Source of the DNA: Alteromonas gilva
GTDB lineage: Bacteria; Pseudomonadota; Gammaproteobacteria; Enterobacterales; Alteromonadaceae
Direction: 5' to 3'
NCBI RefSeq assembly: GCF_028595265.1
Contig: NZ_JAQQXP010000001.1
Span: 868,001 to 932,000, forward strand
Length of the DNA: 64,000 nt
A model generated the notes under the pieces. The model was given only the letters and a program-made list of their open reading frames with translations, was not told where the DNA came from and searched no databases. Position 1 is the first letter of the stretch; each line of letters begins with the position of its first letter. The position numbers were made by a program, and so were the translations under genes. Below are positions 27,510 through 36,918 of the stretch, piece by piece.

Positions 27510-27980
27510 ATGCCAAGAAGAAGAGTCGTAGGTCAACGTAAAATCCTACCAGAACCAAAATTTGGTTCACAATTACTTGCTAAATTCATGAATGTCGTAA
27601 TGCTCGACGGCAAGAAATCGAAAGCTGAAAAGATCGTTTACGGTGCGCTTGATATTGTTGCTGAAAAAACCGGCAAGGCACACTTAGATGTATTCGAAGA
27701 AGCACTGGACAACATTCGTCCTACTGTTGAGGTTAAATCACGTCGTGTAGGTGGTTCAACTTATCAGGTACCAGTAGAAGTTCGTCCTGTTCGTCGTAAT
27801 GCACTGGGTATGCGTTGGATGGTAGAAGCGGCACGTAAACGTGGCGAAAAGTCAATGGCTCAGCGCCTGGCTGCCGAAATGCTTGATGCAAGTGACAACA
27901 AAGGTTCAGCGGTTAAGAAACGTGAAGACGTACACCGTATGGCCGATGCGAACAAAGCGTTCGCACACTATCGTTGGTAA
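27510..27980 (+). CDS. rpsG: 30S ribosomal protein S7
   Basis: S7 (156 residues) nucleates assembly of the 30S head and in E. coli represses the str operon. N-terminus PRRRVVGQRKILPEPKFGS, RNA-binding beta-hairpin region VKSRRVGGSTYQVPVEVRPVRR, and C-terminal helix KREDVHRMADANKAFAHYRW. fusA begins 24 bases downstream. Confidence 0.99.
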   Translation: MPRRRVVGQRKILPEPKFGSQLLAKFMNVVMLDGKKSKAEKIVYGALDIVAEKTGKAHLDVFEEALDNIRPTVEVKSRRVGGSTYQVPVEVRPVRRNALGMRWMVEAARKRGEKSMAQRLAAEMLDASDNKGSAVKKREDVHRMADANKAFAHYRW

Positions 27981-28004
27981 TCAACGTTTAACTGAGAGAG
28001 ATGT

Positions 28005-30101
28005 ATGCCACGTAAGACTCCAATAGATCGCTATCGGAATATAGGAATTGTTGCGCACGTTGATGCGGGTAAAACTACCACAACGGAACGCGTACTTTTT
28101 TATACCGGGCTATCGCATAAAATTGGTGAAGTGCATGATGGCGCTGCAACCATGGACTGGATGGAACAAGAGCAGGAGCGGGGAATTACGATTACCTCTG
28201 CGGCTACCACTTGTTTCTGGTCCGGGATGCAGCAACAGTTTGATCAGCACCGCATTAATATTATCGATACCCCAGGACACGTTGACTTTACCATTGAGGT
28301 AGAGCGTTCATTGCGTGTGCTGGACGGTGCGGTAGTGGTATTTTGCGGGTCTTCTGGTGTTGAACCTCAATCAGAAACTGTCTGGCGACAGGCAGATAAA
28401 TATCACGTTCCGCGCATGGTCTTTGTGAATAAGATGGACCGTGCCGGGGCGGATTTTGAACGGGTTATTGGTCAAATCCGTAAGCGCTTAGGTGCCAACT
28501 GTGTACCCATTCAGCTTAATATCGGCGCCGAGGAAGAGTTCAGCGGTGTGATTGACCTGATTAAAATGAAATCCATTAACTGGAATGCCGAAGATAAGGG
28601 TATGACCTTTACTTACGAAGAGATTCCGGCTGAATTGTTAGACAAAGCAGAAAAATACCGCTCAGAAATGATTGAGGCGGCCGCAGAAGCTAACGATGAA
28701 CTGATGGACAAGTATTTAGAAGGCGGAGAACTGACTGAAGAAGAAATTCATGAAGGTCTTCGTGTTCGCACATTAAGAAATGAAATCGTGCTGGCCGCAT
28801 GCGGTAGTGCGTTTAAAAATAAAGGTGTACAAGCGGTTCTCGACGCCGTTGTGCGCTATTTGCCCGCACCGGATGACGTGCCGGCAATCAAAGGCATATT
28901 ACCAGACGACAGCGAAGGCGAGCGTCACGCCGATGATAGCGAACCGTTTTCAGCCCTGGCGTTTAAGATCGCCACCGACCCGTTTGTTGGCACGCTGACG
29001 TTTTTCCGCTGTTACTCTGGCGTGGTAAATACCGGTGATACCGTATTTAACCCTGTCAAAGGAAAGCGCGAGCGCTTTGGCCGTATTGTGCAAATGCACG
29101 CTAAAGACCGCGCCGAATTAAAAGAAGTGCGTGCCGGTGATATCGCCGCTGCGATCGGTATGAAAGACGTCACCACAGGTGACACCCTGTGTGATCCGAA
29201 CAACGTGATCACACTGGAGCGGATGGAATTCCCGGATCCGGTTATTTCGATAGCCGTTGAGCCAAAATCTACCGCAGACCAGGAAAAAATGGGTATCGCG
29301 CTGAGCAAATTAGCCGCTGAAGACCCTTCGTTCCGGGTAAAAACGGATGATGAAACCGGCCAGACGATTATATCTGGCATGGGTGAATTACACCTCGATA
29401 TCATCGTTGACCGCATGAAACGCGAGTTTAATGTGGAATGTAACGTTGGTAATCCGCAGGTCGCTTATCGCGAGACTATCCGTAAGACAGTAGAAGTTGA
29501 AGGCAAGTTTGTTCGTCAGTCAGGCGGTCGCGGTCAGTTTGGCCACGTTTGGCTGCGTATTGAACCGCAGGAAGAAGGCAAGGGCTATGAGTTCGTTAAC
29601 GAAATTGTTGGCGGCGTGATCCCTAAAGAGTTTATTCCTTCGGTTGACAAAGGTATTCAGGAGCAAACGCAAAATGGTGTGCTGGCAGGTTATCCTGTTC
29701 TCGATGTAAAGGTAACTTTATTTGACGGCTCTTACCATGATGTTGACTCTTCTGAAATGGCGTTTAAGATCGCCGGTTCAATGGGCTTTAAAAAAGGTGC
29801 AGCAGAAGCGAATCCTGTTTTATTGGAGCCCACGATGAATGTTGAAGTAACCACTCCGGAAGATTGGATGGGTGACGTTGTTGGCGACCTTAACCGTCGC
29901 CGTGGTATGATTGAAGGAATGGAAGAAGGCGTAGCCGGAATAAAAATTGTTCGGGCAAAGGTGCCACTTTCGGAAATGTTCGGTTATGCTACTGACCTGC
30001 GTTCAGCCACGCAGGGGCGCGCCTCCTACTCAATGGAGTTCTTCAACTATGCAGAAGCGCCCAGCAACGTGGCGAAAGCAATCATTGAGGCACGAAGCTA
30101 A
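28005..30101 (+). CDS. fusA: Elongation factor G
   Basis: EF-G (698 residues) drives ribosomal translocation with GTP. G1 AHVDAGKTTTTER, switch ERGITITSAATT, G3 DTPGHVDFT, G4 NKMDRAGAD. Domains II-V are all present; domain IV contains GGRGQFGHVWLRIEPQ and the C-terminus reads LRSATQGRASYSMEFFNYAEAP. The sequence is of the canonical FusA type, not the FusB paralog. Confidence 0.98.
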   Translation: MPRKTPIDRYRNIGIVAHVDAGKTTTTERVLFYTGLSHKIGEVHDGAATMDWMEQEQERGITITSAATTCFWSGMQQQFDQHRINIIDTPGHVDFTIEVERSLRVLDGAVVVFCGSSGVEPQSETVWRQADKYHVPRMVFVNKMDRAGADFERVIGQIRKRLGANCVPIQLNIGAEEEFSGVIDLIKMKSINWNAEDKGMTFTYEEIPAELLDKAEKYRSEMIEAAAEANDELMDKYLEGGELTEEEIHEGLRVRTLRNEIVLAACGSAFKNKGVQAVLDAVVRYLPAPDDVPAIKGILPDDSEGERHADDSEPFSALAFKIATDPFVGTLTFFRCYSGVVNTGDTVFNPVKGKRERFGRIVQMHAKDRAELKEVRAGDIAAAIGMKDVTTGDTLCDPNNVITLERMEFPDPVISIAVEPKSTADQEKMGIALSKLAAEDPSFRVKTDDETGQTIISGMGELHLDIIVDRMKREFNVECNVGNPQVAYRETIRKTVEVEGKFVRQSGGRGQFGHVWLRIEPQEEGKGYEFVNEIVGGVIPKEFIPSVDKGIQEQTQNGVLAGYPVLDVKVTLFDGSYHDVDSSEMAFKIAGSMGFKKGAAEANPVLLEPTMNVEVTTPEDWMGDVVGDLNRRRGMIEGMEEGVAGIKIVRAKVPLSEMFGYATDLRSATQGRASYSMEFFNYAEAPSNVAKAIIEARS

Positions 30102-30162
30102 TATTTGAAGGTTCGGTCCGGTCTGCTATTGGGGCGGACTTTTAACTTAGGAAACGAGAAAA

Positions 30163-31347
30163 ATGGCAAAAGCAAAGTTTGAACGGTCGAAACCCCACGT
30201 AAACGTGGGTACTATCGGCCACGTTGACCACGGTAAAACCACTCTGACAGCAGCAATCACTACTGTTCTTGCAAAGACTTACGGTGGTTCTGCGCAAGCA
30301 TTCGATCAAATCGATAATGCGCCAGAAGAAAAAGCACGTGGTATCACCATCTCTACTTCACACGTAGAGTATGACACTCCAACTCGTCACTACGCACACG
30401 TAGACTGTCCTGGACACGCCGATTATGTTAAAAACATGATCACCGGTGCTGCTCAGATGGACGGCGCGATCCTGGTAGTTGCTGCGACTGACGGCCCTAT
30501 GCCTCAGACTCGTGAGCACATCCTGTTAGGTCGTCAGGTTGGCGTACCTTACATCATCGTATTCATGAACAAATGTGACATGGTTGATGATGAAGAGCTG
30601 CTTGAGCTGGTAGAAATGGAAGTTCGTGAACTGTTATCAGAGTACGATTTCCCAGGTGATGACCTGCCGGTTATCCAGGGTTCTGCACTGAAAGCGCTTG
30701 AAGGCGATGCAGCCTGGGAAGCGAAGATTGTTGAGTTAGGTGAAGCCCTGGATTCATACATCCCAGAGCCAGAGCGTGACATCGATAAGCCGTTCATCCT
30801 GCCAATCGAAGACGTATTCTCAATCTCAGGTCGTGGTACTGTTGTAACAGGCCGTGTTGAGCAAGGTATCGTTAAAGTAGGTGAAGAAGTTGAAATCGTA
30901 GGTATCAAAGATACTACCAAGACAACTTGTACCGGTGTTGAAATGTTCCGTAAGCTGCTTGACGAAGGTCGCGCAGGTGAGAACGTAGGTGTTCTGTTAC
31001 GTGGTACTAAGCGTGACGACGTAGAGCGTGGTCAAGTACTGGCGAAGCCTGGTTCAATCACGCCACACACTAAGTTTGAAGCGGAAGTTTACGTACTGTC
31101 TAAAGACGAAGGTGGCCGTCATACGCCATTCTTTAAAGGTTACCGTCCACAGTTCTACTTCCGTACAACTGACGTAACTGGTGCTGTTGAGCTGCCAGAA
31201 GGCGTAGAAATGGTAATGCCAGGCGACAACCTGAAGTTTGTAGTTGACCTGATTGCACCAATCGCGATGGACGAAGGTCTGCGCTTCGCAATCCGTGAAG
31301 GTGGTCGTACTGTAGGTGCTGGTGTTGTTTCTAAAATTATCGCTTAA
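30163..31347 (+). CDS. tuf: Elongation factor Tu
   Basis: EF-Tu (394 residues) delivers aminoacyl-tRNA to the ribosome. G1 GHVDHGKTT, switch I ARGITISTSHVEY, G3 DCPGHADYVKNMITGAAQMDGAILVV, G4 NKCDMVDDEE. Domains 2 and 3 are complete, ending in GRTVGAGVVSKIIA. It is last in the str operon and followed by a terminator. A second tuf copy near secE, common in enterics, is not present in this window. Confidence 0.99.
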   Translation: MAKAKFERSKPHVNVGTIGHVDHGKTTLTAAITTVLAKTYGGSAQAFDQIDNAPEEKARGITISTSHVEYDTPTRHYAHVDCPGHADYVKNMITGAAQMDGAILVVAATDGPMPQTREHILLGRQVGVPYIIVFMNKCDMVDDEELLELVEMEVRELLSEYDFPGDDLPVIQGSALKALEGDAAWEAKIVELGEALDSYIPEPERDIDKPFILPIEDVFSISGRGTVVTGRVEQGIVKVGEEVEIVGIKDTTKTTCTGVEMFRKLLDEGRAGENVGVLLRGTKRDDVERGQVLAKPGSITPHTKFEAEVYVLSKDEGGRHTPFFKGYRPQFYFRTTDVTGAVELPEGVEMVMPGDNLKFVVDLIAPIAMDEGLRFAIREGGRTVGAGVVSKIIA

Positions 31348-31370
31348 TCGATAGTTTTAAACACCAACCC

Positions 31371-31399
31371 AAAAAAAGGTCGCGTAAGCGGCCTTTTTT
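31371..31399 (+). terminator. Intrinsic terminator after tuf
   Basis: AAAGGTCGC (31375-31383) pairs with GCGGCCTTT (31388-31396), one G-U, GTAA loop, flanked by A- and T-tracts. It closes the str operon. Confidence 0.9.
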
Positions 31400-31676
31400 A
31401 TGTCTGCCTCCCTTTGGGTGCCGCCACCAGGGAGCGCCTATGCAGCAATGTTGACTGTCTTGGATGAAGACACTGCAGAGCCGTAAACATTCGCCCTGTC
31501 GTAATGATATACAGATGCTGGCTCAAGGTAGGTGGAAGTGGTGGTTATTTTGACCGGCAGCAATTATTTGGCGTGTTTAAAAAGTGCCCAGATACCTTTA
31601 AGAATTTCGGTTACCGACTATCTTTAGGATTGGACTAACAAATTGTTTAAGCAAGCTTTTTAAGTTTTTAATATTG
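31400..31676 (+). other. Intergenic region after tuf
   Basis: About 280 bases with no convincing open frame, promoter pair or repeat. It marks the end of the conserved expression block: rpsJ and the S10 operon, which follow tuf in some relatives, are absent. Confidence 0.6.
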
Positions 31677-32117
31677 ATGACATTAAAACAGATATGCCTT
31701 TTTGCACTGATGATGCCAATAACACTTTTGGATATGCATGCTATGGCCAGTGAAGGTGATATTGTGGTGGCAGTCTCTGGCGCGAGCCGCATTGAGTCCA
31801 TCAGCAAACGGGAATTGATTGACGTTTTTATGGGTCGGTTTGATGTATTGCAAAATGGCGAACGAGTTCAACCTGTCGATTACAGCGGTAACCCAGCGCT
31901 TCGAGGTACCTTTTACCAACGTTTAGTCGGCAAAAATCAAAAGCAAATTAACGCTTATTGGTCCCGGTTGGTCTTCTCCGGACGGGCAAAGCCACCGGTA
32001 CAAGTTGATAGCGTGCAGCAAAGTATACGGTTTATACTGGACAACCCAACAGGCCTGGCATACCTTCCCGCCAGCCGCGTTTCAGAGGAGATGAAAATTG
32101 TTCTTGTTCTGGAATAA
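31677..32117 (+). CDS. Small periplasmic substrate-binding-like protein (PstS-like fold)
   Basis: Exported protein of 146 residues with signal sequence (LKQICLFALMMPITLLDMHAMAS). The body resembles the N-terminal lobe of phosphate-binding PstS-like proteins: IVVAVSGASRIESISKRELIDVFMGR, then GERVQPVDYSGNPALRGTFYQRLVGKNQKQINAYWSRLVFSG, PPVQVDSVQQSIRFILDNPTGLAYLPAS. About half the length of a true binding protein, and no Pst permease is nearby. It overlaps the porin gene and is upstream of a diguanylate cyclase, so a sensory role is more likely than transport. Confidence 0.7.
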   Translation: MTLKQICLFALMMPITLLDMHAMASEGDIVVAVSGASRIESISKRELIDVFMGRFDVLQNGERVQPVDYSGNPALRGTFYQRLVGKNQKQINAYWSRLVFSGRAKPPVQVDSVQQSIRFILDNPTGLAYLPASRVSEEMKIVLVLE

Positions 32118-33372
32118 TGCCCGGCGAGTAATCATGCTGGTTTATCTCACTGGCCTGAGTATGATAACGCCCATAGCGACAGCGGACATAGAAGTAAGTG
32201 GTTTCGCTACGGCTGGTTTTACCACCAGTAATGACGATGAACTGATTTTTCAGTCGTCGCTTGACCGCATTCCCGAGGCGGGCATAAACTGGCAAACTAA
32301 TTCGTTATTAGGGGTGCAGATTAACTACCAGGTATCCGATGAGCTGGATATTGTTGTGCAGGCATTGCTTGAGCATAAGCATAATAATTCGATAGCAGAT
32401 TTTCTTGAGATGGCCTTTGTGCGTTATCGCTTTAATCGCAACTGGTCTGCGCGGTTAGGTCGATTAAACTACAATGCTTACCTGACTTCCGAATATTTGA
32501 ATGTAGGTTACAGTACCCTGTGGGCCAGTCCGCCAACGGAGTTTTATACCCCCTCGTCGAATATCTCCTACATTGATGGTGCTGAACTGGAGTACCGTAA
32601 ATCCGTTAGCACCGGCATAATGCAGGCGACGTTTGCCTACGGAGATAGTCAGGCGAACATAGCCAGTACTGGCGATGACTACTGGTTGAAATACAAACGG
32701 GTGGTAAATGGTTCGTTGAGTTTTGAAACCAGTAGCTGGGGGATCAAAGCGACGCTGAGTCATTTTCATGGCGAAGATTCCTATTTTGGCAGCCTGAATG
32801 ACTTTCAACGGCGATTACCGTCGATCCCTGAATCATGGTGGCCGACTGCAGGTAACTTTGCCAGGGCAATAGATTTTAAAGGGAAGCAAATCACCTACGC
32901 TGCGCTGGGTTATCACTACAATAATGGTACCTGGTTGCTTATGTCAGAAGTTGCCATGTTAGATATTGATTGGGCGCTACTGAATAACCTTGCCTATGGC
33001 TATACCACATTTGGCTATATTTATGGCGATGTTACCCCTTACATCACCCTGGCTAAATTGAATACGACAGATAAACGCACTGTCTTAGCAGAGCCTGACT
33101 ACGAGGGTGTGCCTACGCGGGATGGACGTCAGGCACTCTCGCGAATGCACCGCGGCTCGCAGAACTTGTTGGATATATCAAGAATGCAGCAGCAGTCTGT
33201 TACTGCTGGAGCTCGCTGGGATATTGATGAGCGCTGGGCCCTTAAAGGACAAGTGGCTCGCTATCAAATAAGCGGCCCGGGCTATGGCATTTGGGGCAGT
33301 GACCTGGAAGTAAGTGTTGGTAACAAGCGCTACATCACTGTGGCAAGTATCAATCTAAGCACTATTTTTTAA
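32098..33372 (+). CDS. Outer-membrane porin-like beta-barrel
   Basis: Protein of 424 residues. TTG 32098 is chosen because AGAGGAG (32084-32090) is 7 bases upstream; it overlaps the preceding stop by 20 bases, implying translational coupling. ATG 32134 is the alternative. A signal peptide ends near PIATA. The rest is alternating amphipathic strands rich in aromatic residues (FATAGFTTS, NWSARLGRLNYNAYLTSEYLNVGYS, KQITYAALGYHYNNGTWLLMSEVA). It ends in Phe (ASINLSTIF), the C-terminal aromatic expected for BamA recognition. Pore substrate unknown. Confidence 0.75.
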   Translation: MFLFWNNARRVIMLVYLTGLSMITPIATADIEVSGFATAGFTTSNDDELIFQSSLDRIPEAGINWQTNSLLGVQINYQVSDELDIVVQALLEHKHNNSIADFLEMAFVRYRFNRNWSARLGRLNYNAYLTSEYLNVGYSTLWASPPTEFYTPSSNISYIDGAELEYRKSVSTGIMQATFAYGDSQANIASTGDDYWLKYKRVVNGSLSFETSSWGIKATLSHFHGEDSYFGSLNDFQRRLPSIPESWWPTAGNFARAIDFKGKQITYAALGYHYNNGTWLLMSEVAMLDIDWALLNNLAYGYTTFGYIYGDVTPYITLAKLNTTDKRTVLAEPDYEGVPTRDGRQALSRMHRGSQNLLDISRMQQQSVTAGARWDIDERWALKGQVARYQISGPGYGIWGSDLEVSVGNKRYITVASINLSTIF

Positions 33373-33379
33373 GGTTGCC

Positions 33380-34966
33380 ATGACTACTTTTCAGCCTTTT
33401 ACGCAAAAACTAAACGTCAGGATGGCTCTGGTTGTTGCCCTGATTGGTATCTTTCTATCCGTAGCCGGCAGTATCGTGGTGTTTAGTCTGGCACTAAAAA
33501 AACAAGAGGCGTTAAGTTATCGCTTAGTCAATCAACTCGCCGCCAGCGCGGCCAGAACCGCAGCTATCGCAGTTTATGTAGAAGATGAGGAATTGGCCAG
33601 TGAAATCACCAGTGGCTTAGTGCTCAATGATTTAGTCGGTAATGTGCGCATTAATACGACCTATAGCGTGCTGGCGACAAGCCTTAGCAGCGAACCATCA
33701 ACCACGCCAATTGTCCGTATGCTTTACCACCCTTTTATCAGCAATGAGAAGATGGGGGAGTTGGAGTTGTACCCCGATGCTGCTTTTATCAGAGAGTTAG
33801 CACTGCAAGAAGCAAAAGGCAGCGCGCTGCAGATTTTACTGGTGTCGTTTTTTATAACGCTTGCCATCGCGGGCACACTTCAGTACACCTTATCCGGCCC
33901 TCTAGTTAAGCTGAAAAATGCCTTTGAAAATGTCGATCCGTCGAGTCCGGACAAGCTGGAGAAAATCAACATTGATTACGCGCGCCAGGATGAGTTGGGT
34001 TTTCTCATTGAGCAAATCAATGGCCTGATCCGGGCTGTGCGCAGTAACTTTTTGGCGGAGCGAAAATTACGAGTGCATACCGAGAAGCTCGAACAGCAAT
34101 TGCGCTTGTTGTTCGACAAAGCATCAGTCGGAATTGCGCTCATTTCCACCAAAAAAGGCATACTGATTGAAAACCCCAAGTTTAATAGCATCGTCGGTAG
34201 TAATTTCTCGATTAAAGATTTCATTGAAATGTTTGATGATGCAGAAACGGTTGCCAGTGTCATCACTTCACTGAAATCGTCCACCGATATAAAGCCCGTA
34301 TCATTAGATTTGTCTTATCAAAGTGCCGGAGAACGGCGTTGGGTTCATTGTTTATTCGCGGCAGTGTCAGATCAGCGCGTGGTGTTAAGAGATGAGGATG
34401 ATGTACTCTTTGAGGTGATTGTGAATGATATTACTGAGCGTAAAGAGCGCGAGGCCGAAGTCCGTTACCAGGCTCAGCATGATGCGCTTACCGGACTCTA
34501 TAACCGCTTAGGCGGTGAAGTGCGTTTTCAGTATTTACTCGATGACACTGAAACTAACAACGTTAAAGTGTTTATGATGATTGACCTGGACCGCTTTAAG
34601 CCTATTAATGACACCTATGGCCATGATGCCGGGGATTTAGTCCTGACTGAAGTGAGTCAACGAATAAAATTGCTATTTAATGACCCGTCGGATGTGTGTT
34701 GTCGGTGGGGGGGAGACGAGTTTGTGGTGGGATTTAAGCGCCCCTACTTACCTCATTCATCGCTGAGTACACTCTGCAATACTCTTCTGCACAGTATAGA
34801 GGAGCCGATTATGATTGCCCATGATACCAGCGTGACGTTATCAGCCAGTATCGGAGTGGTCGTTGCAGAAGACGCCAGCAAATCCCTGGATTACTGGCTG
34901 GCTAAGGCCGACGAAAGTATGTATCAGGTTAAAAGTCACGGCCGGGCGAATTACGATATTGTTTAG
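33380..34966 (+). CDS. Membrane diguanylate cyclase with periplasmic sensor, HAMP, PAS-like and GGDEF domains
   Basis: Protein of 528 residues producing cyclic di-GMP. TM1 is about residues 15-38 (MALVVALIGIFLSVAGSIVVFSL). The periplasmic segment (to about 150) has RTAAIAVYVEDEELASEITSGL, recalling CHASE8-type sensors of YfiN. TM2 is about 150-172, then HAMP, a PAS-like region (LRLLFDKASVGIALIS to VIVNDITERKEREAE) and GGDEF (444-448 in CRWGGDEFVVGF). The RxxD inhibitory site five residues upstream is absent. It follows the porin by 7 bases, making a three-gene operon. Confidence 0.88.
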   Translation: MTTFQPFTQKLNVRMALVVALIGIFLSVAGSIVVFSLALKKQEALSYRLVNQLAASAARTAAIAVYVEDEELASEITSGLVLNDLVGNVRINTTYSVLATSLSSEPSTTPIVRMLYHPFISNEKMGELELYPDAAFIRELALQEAKGSALQILLVSFFITLAIAGTLQYTLSGPLVKLKNAFENVDPSSPDKLEKINIDYARQDELGFLIEQINGLIRAVRSNFLAERKLRVHTEKLEQQLRLLFDKASVGIALISTKKGILIENPKFNSIVGSNFSIKDFIEMFDDAETVASVITSLKSSTDIKPVSLDLSYQSAGERRWVHCLFAAVSDQRVVLRDEDDVLFEVIVNDITERKEREAEVRYQAQHDALTGLYNRLGGEVRFQYLLDDTETNNVKVFMMIDLDRFKPINDTYGHDAGDLVLTEVSQRIKLLFNDPSDVCCRWGGDEFVVGFKRPYLPHSSLSTLCNTLLHSIEEPIMIAHDTSVTLSASIGVVVAEDASKSLDYWLAKADESMYQVKSHGRANYDIV

Positions 34967-35056
34967 GGTTAATTGACCTGATACTGGTTTAAAGCGCTGA
35001 TTGAAACTGACATACTGAGCATACGCTGAGTTCCAGACATAGCCGGGCCAGGCTTT

Positions 35057-36661
35057 ATGCTTCATTTAACATTTGCTTATTTGCCCATTGTGCTACTCAT
35101 TTATTTAATGAGTAAAAAACATAGTATGGCATCCAGTCGTGCTCTGCCGCTTTGCGCGCTGGTTGTTTATGTTGTTGTGCTGTTGGTATATCGTTTTGAT
35201 GGCACTTTGGTGCATGCCACGGTGGTTAGCGGTTTACTCATGGCCTTAACGCCGGTGTCGATTATTGCCGGTGCTATATTCCTGTTCAGAACGATGGAAG
35301 TCAGTGGCGCCCTGGCTATCATACGCCTGTGGCTCAATGGAATTAGCCGAAACCCCATTGCCCAGCTCATGATCATTGGCTGGGCGTTTGCTTTTCTTAT
35401 TGAGGGCGCCAGTGGCTTTGGTACGCCTGCGGCTATTGCTGCGCCGGTGCTTGTTAGTCTGGGGTTGCCTGCTCTGCGGGTCGCTATGTTTTGTCTGGTA
35501 CTCAATACCATACCGGTTACCTTTGGTGCAGTGGGTACACCCATTTGGTTCGGCTTCTCAGTCATTGAGCTAACCGCTTTGCAACTTACCGATATCGCGT
35601 GGCAGGCCGCGTTGATCAATGCTATTGCAGCCCCCTTTGTGGTGTTCGCCGGCCTTGCCCTGGTAATCAAAAACAAGCAAGAGCTACTCAGTAACGCCGT
35701 ATTTATTCTGTTATCGGTGTGTTCATGCACGTTTCCGTACTTGATCATCAGCCAGTACAGCAACGAGTTTCCGTCGTTAATTGGTGGTATGGTGGGGTTG
35801 ATTATCACCATTATACTGGCGAAACAAAACATTGGCCTGCAGACACTCGATAATGCCAATGTGTCTGTTCAAAAAGAACGACCTGTGCGCCCGGCCGCAT
35901 TAGTGAAAGCTACCTTTCCGTTGTGGGCAACCGTGCTAGTATTAATCGTTACCCGAATCCAGCAATTGGGTCTCAAGACAGTGTTGCAAAGTGCTGACCC
36001 TGCAGTCCTGATTGATCTCGGCTATATGGGGCAATTTGGTATCAGCGCTTCGTTAGTGCTGACCCTCAAAGATATTTTTGACACGACTCAGAGCTGGCAG
36101 CACAGTCTGCTTTATGTGCCATCAATATTGCCGTTTATGATTGTTGGCGTTCTCACCCTCTACTTGCATCGGTGTCAGGCTTTAGCCTCCGTTAGCCGGT
36201 ATACGATAAGCAAAATAGCGGGCCCTTTTTGGGCACTTTTGGGGGCGCTGGTATTTGTAAACCTGATGATGCTGCAGGACAGTGATACGTCTGAACCAAT
36301 GAGCCCGGTGACTATTCTGGGTAATCATCTGGCCAGTCTCACAGGATCCCACTGGGACTTTTTTGCACCATTTCTTGGCGCGCTGGGATCGTTTTTTTCT
36401 GGCTCTGCAACCATCTCGAACCTAACATTTGCAGGCATCCAACTGTCTATTGCTGAGCAGTTGGGCCTCTCTGTCACCTCTGTTCTGGCCATGCAATCGG
36501 TGGGCGCGGCCATGGGAAACATGGTATGCATTAATAATATTGTGGCAGTGACCTCTATTTTGGGATTAACCAATCAAGATGGCGTAATACTCAAACGCAC
36601 AGCGGGTATTATGCTGTTATATGGCTGTTTGGCCGGATTAGTCGGTGTCTATATGCTCTGA
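35057..36661 (+). CDS. lldP: L-lactate permease family transporter
   Basis: Polytopic inner-membrane protein of 534 residues in the LldP/GlcA family, which imports lactate or glycolate with protons. Family motifs: FLIEGASGFGTPAAIAAPVLVSLG, then NTIPVTFGAVGTPIWFGFS, and late AFFSGSATISNLTF-like GSFFSGSATISNLTFAGIQ. About 12-13 transmembrane segments. No lactate dehydrogenase neighbour is present, so the exact substrate among 2-hydroxy acids is inferred only. It lies 90 bases after the cyclase gene. Confidence 0.88.
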   Translation: MLHLTFAYLPIVLLIYLMSKKHSMASSRALPLCALVVYVVVLLVYRFDGTLVHATVVSGLLMALTPVSIIAGAIFLFRTMEVSGALAIIRLWLNGISRNPIAQLMIIGWAFAFLIEGASGFGTPAAIAAPVLVSLGLPALRVAMFCLVLNTIPVTFGAVGTPIWFGFSVIELTALQLTDIAWQAALINAIAAPFVVFAGLALVIKNKQELLSNAVFILLSVCSCTFPYLIISQYSNEFPSLIGGMVGLIITIILAKQNIGLQTLDNANVSVQKERPVRPAALVKATFPLWATVLVLIVTRIQQLGLKTVLQSADPAVLIDLGYMGQFGISASLVLTLKDIFDTTQSWQHSLLYVPSILPFMIVGVLTLYLHRCQALASVSRYTISKIAGPFWALLGALVFVNLMMLQDSDTSEPMSPVTILGNHLASLTGSHWDFFAPFLGALGSFFSGSATISNLTFAGIQLSIAEQLGLSVTSVLAMQSVGAAMGNMVCINNIVAVTSILGLTNQDGVILKRTAGIMLLYGCLAGLVGVYML

Positions 36662-36723
36662 TAACGTGGTATCAATCGCCGGGGCTGATGTTCGCAGAGC
36701 GAGGTTATGGCAATTGTTGCTAC

Positions 36724-36758
36724 AAAAAACCAAGCCTGGGGATTACCTTGGGCTTGGT
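36724..36758 (-). terminator. Terminator of the 31-codon gene
   Basis: ACCAAGCC (36729-36736) pairs with GGCTTGGT (36751-36758), 14-base loop. Read on the minus strand it is followed by TTTTTT (36724-36729 complement), so it mainly terminates leftward transcription; it may also slow plus-strand transcripts from lldP. Confidence 0.8.
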
Positions 36759-36788
36759 TTGAGTTGGAATGGGAAAACGTGTTAACGA

Positions 36789-36884
36789 TTAAAAATATGC
36801 TTTGAAAATACCTGCGGTAATAACCAACAAAGAGAGGGTATATAACGCCAGGGCCACTTGGTCTGAAAGTCTTGGTTTAAGCAT
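36789..36884 (-). CDS. Small single-span membrane peptide, 31 residues
   Basis: A short open frame reading MLKPRLSDQV at the N-terminus and ITAGIFKAYF at the C-terminus. Residues about 10-27 form one hydrophobic helix (VALALYTLSLLVITAGIF) flanked by basic residues (K3, R5 and K28), so it is a likely inner-membrane peptide. Start ATG 36884 has SD AGAGG (36893-36897) with 8-base spacing. It has its own promoter (36919-36947) and terminator (36724-36758), together a complete transcription unit. Not homologous to a named family I can recognise; size and topology resemble small stress or accessory membrane proteins. Confidence 0.72.
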   Translation of the reverse strand: MLKPRLSDQVALALYTLSLLVITAGIFKAYF

Positions 36885-36918
36885 GATTCGAACCTCTGTA
36901 TTTATCGAATGTGATTAA

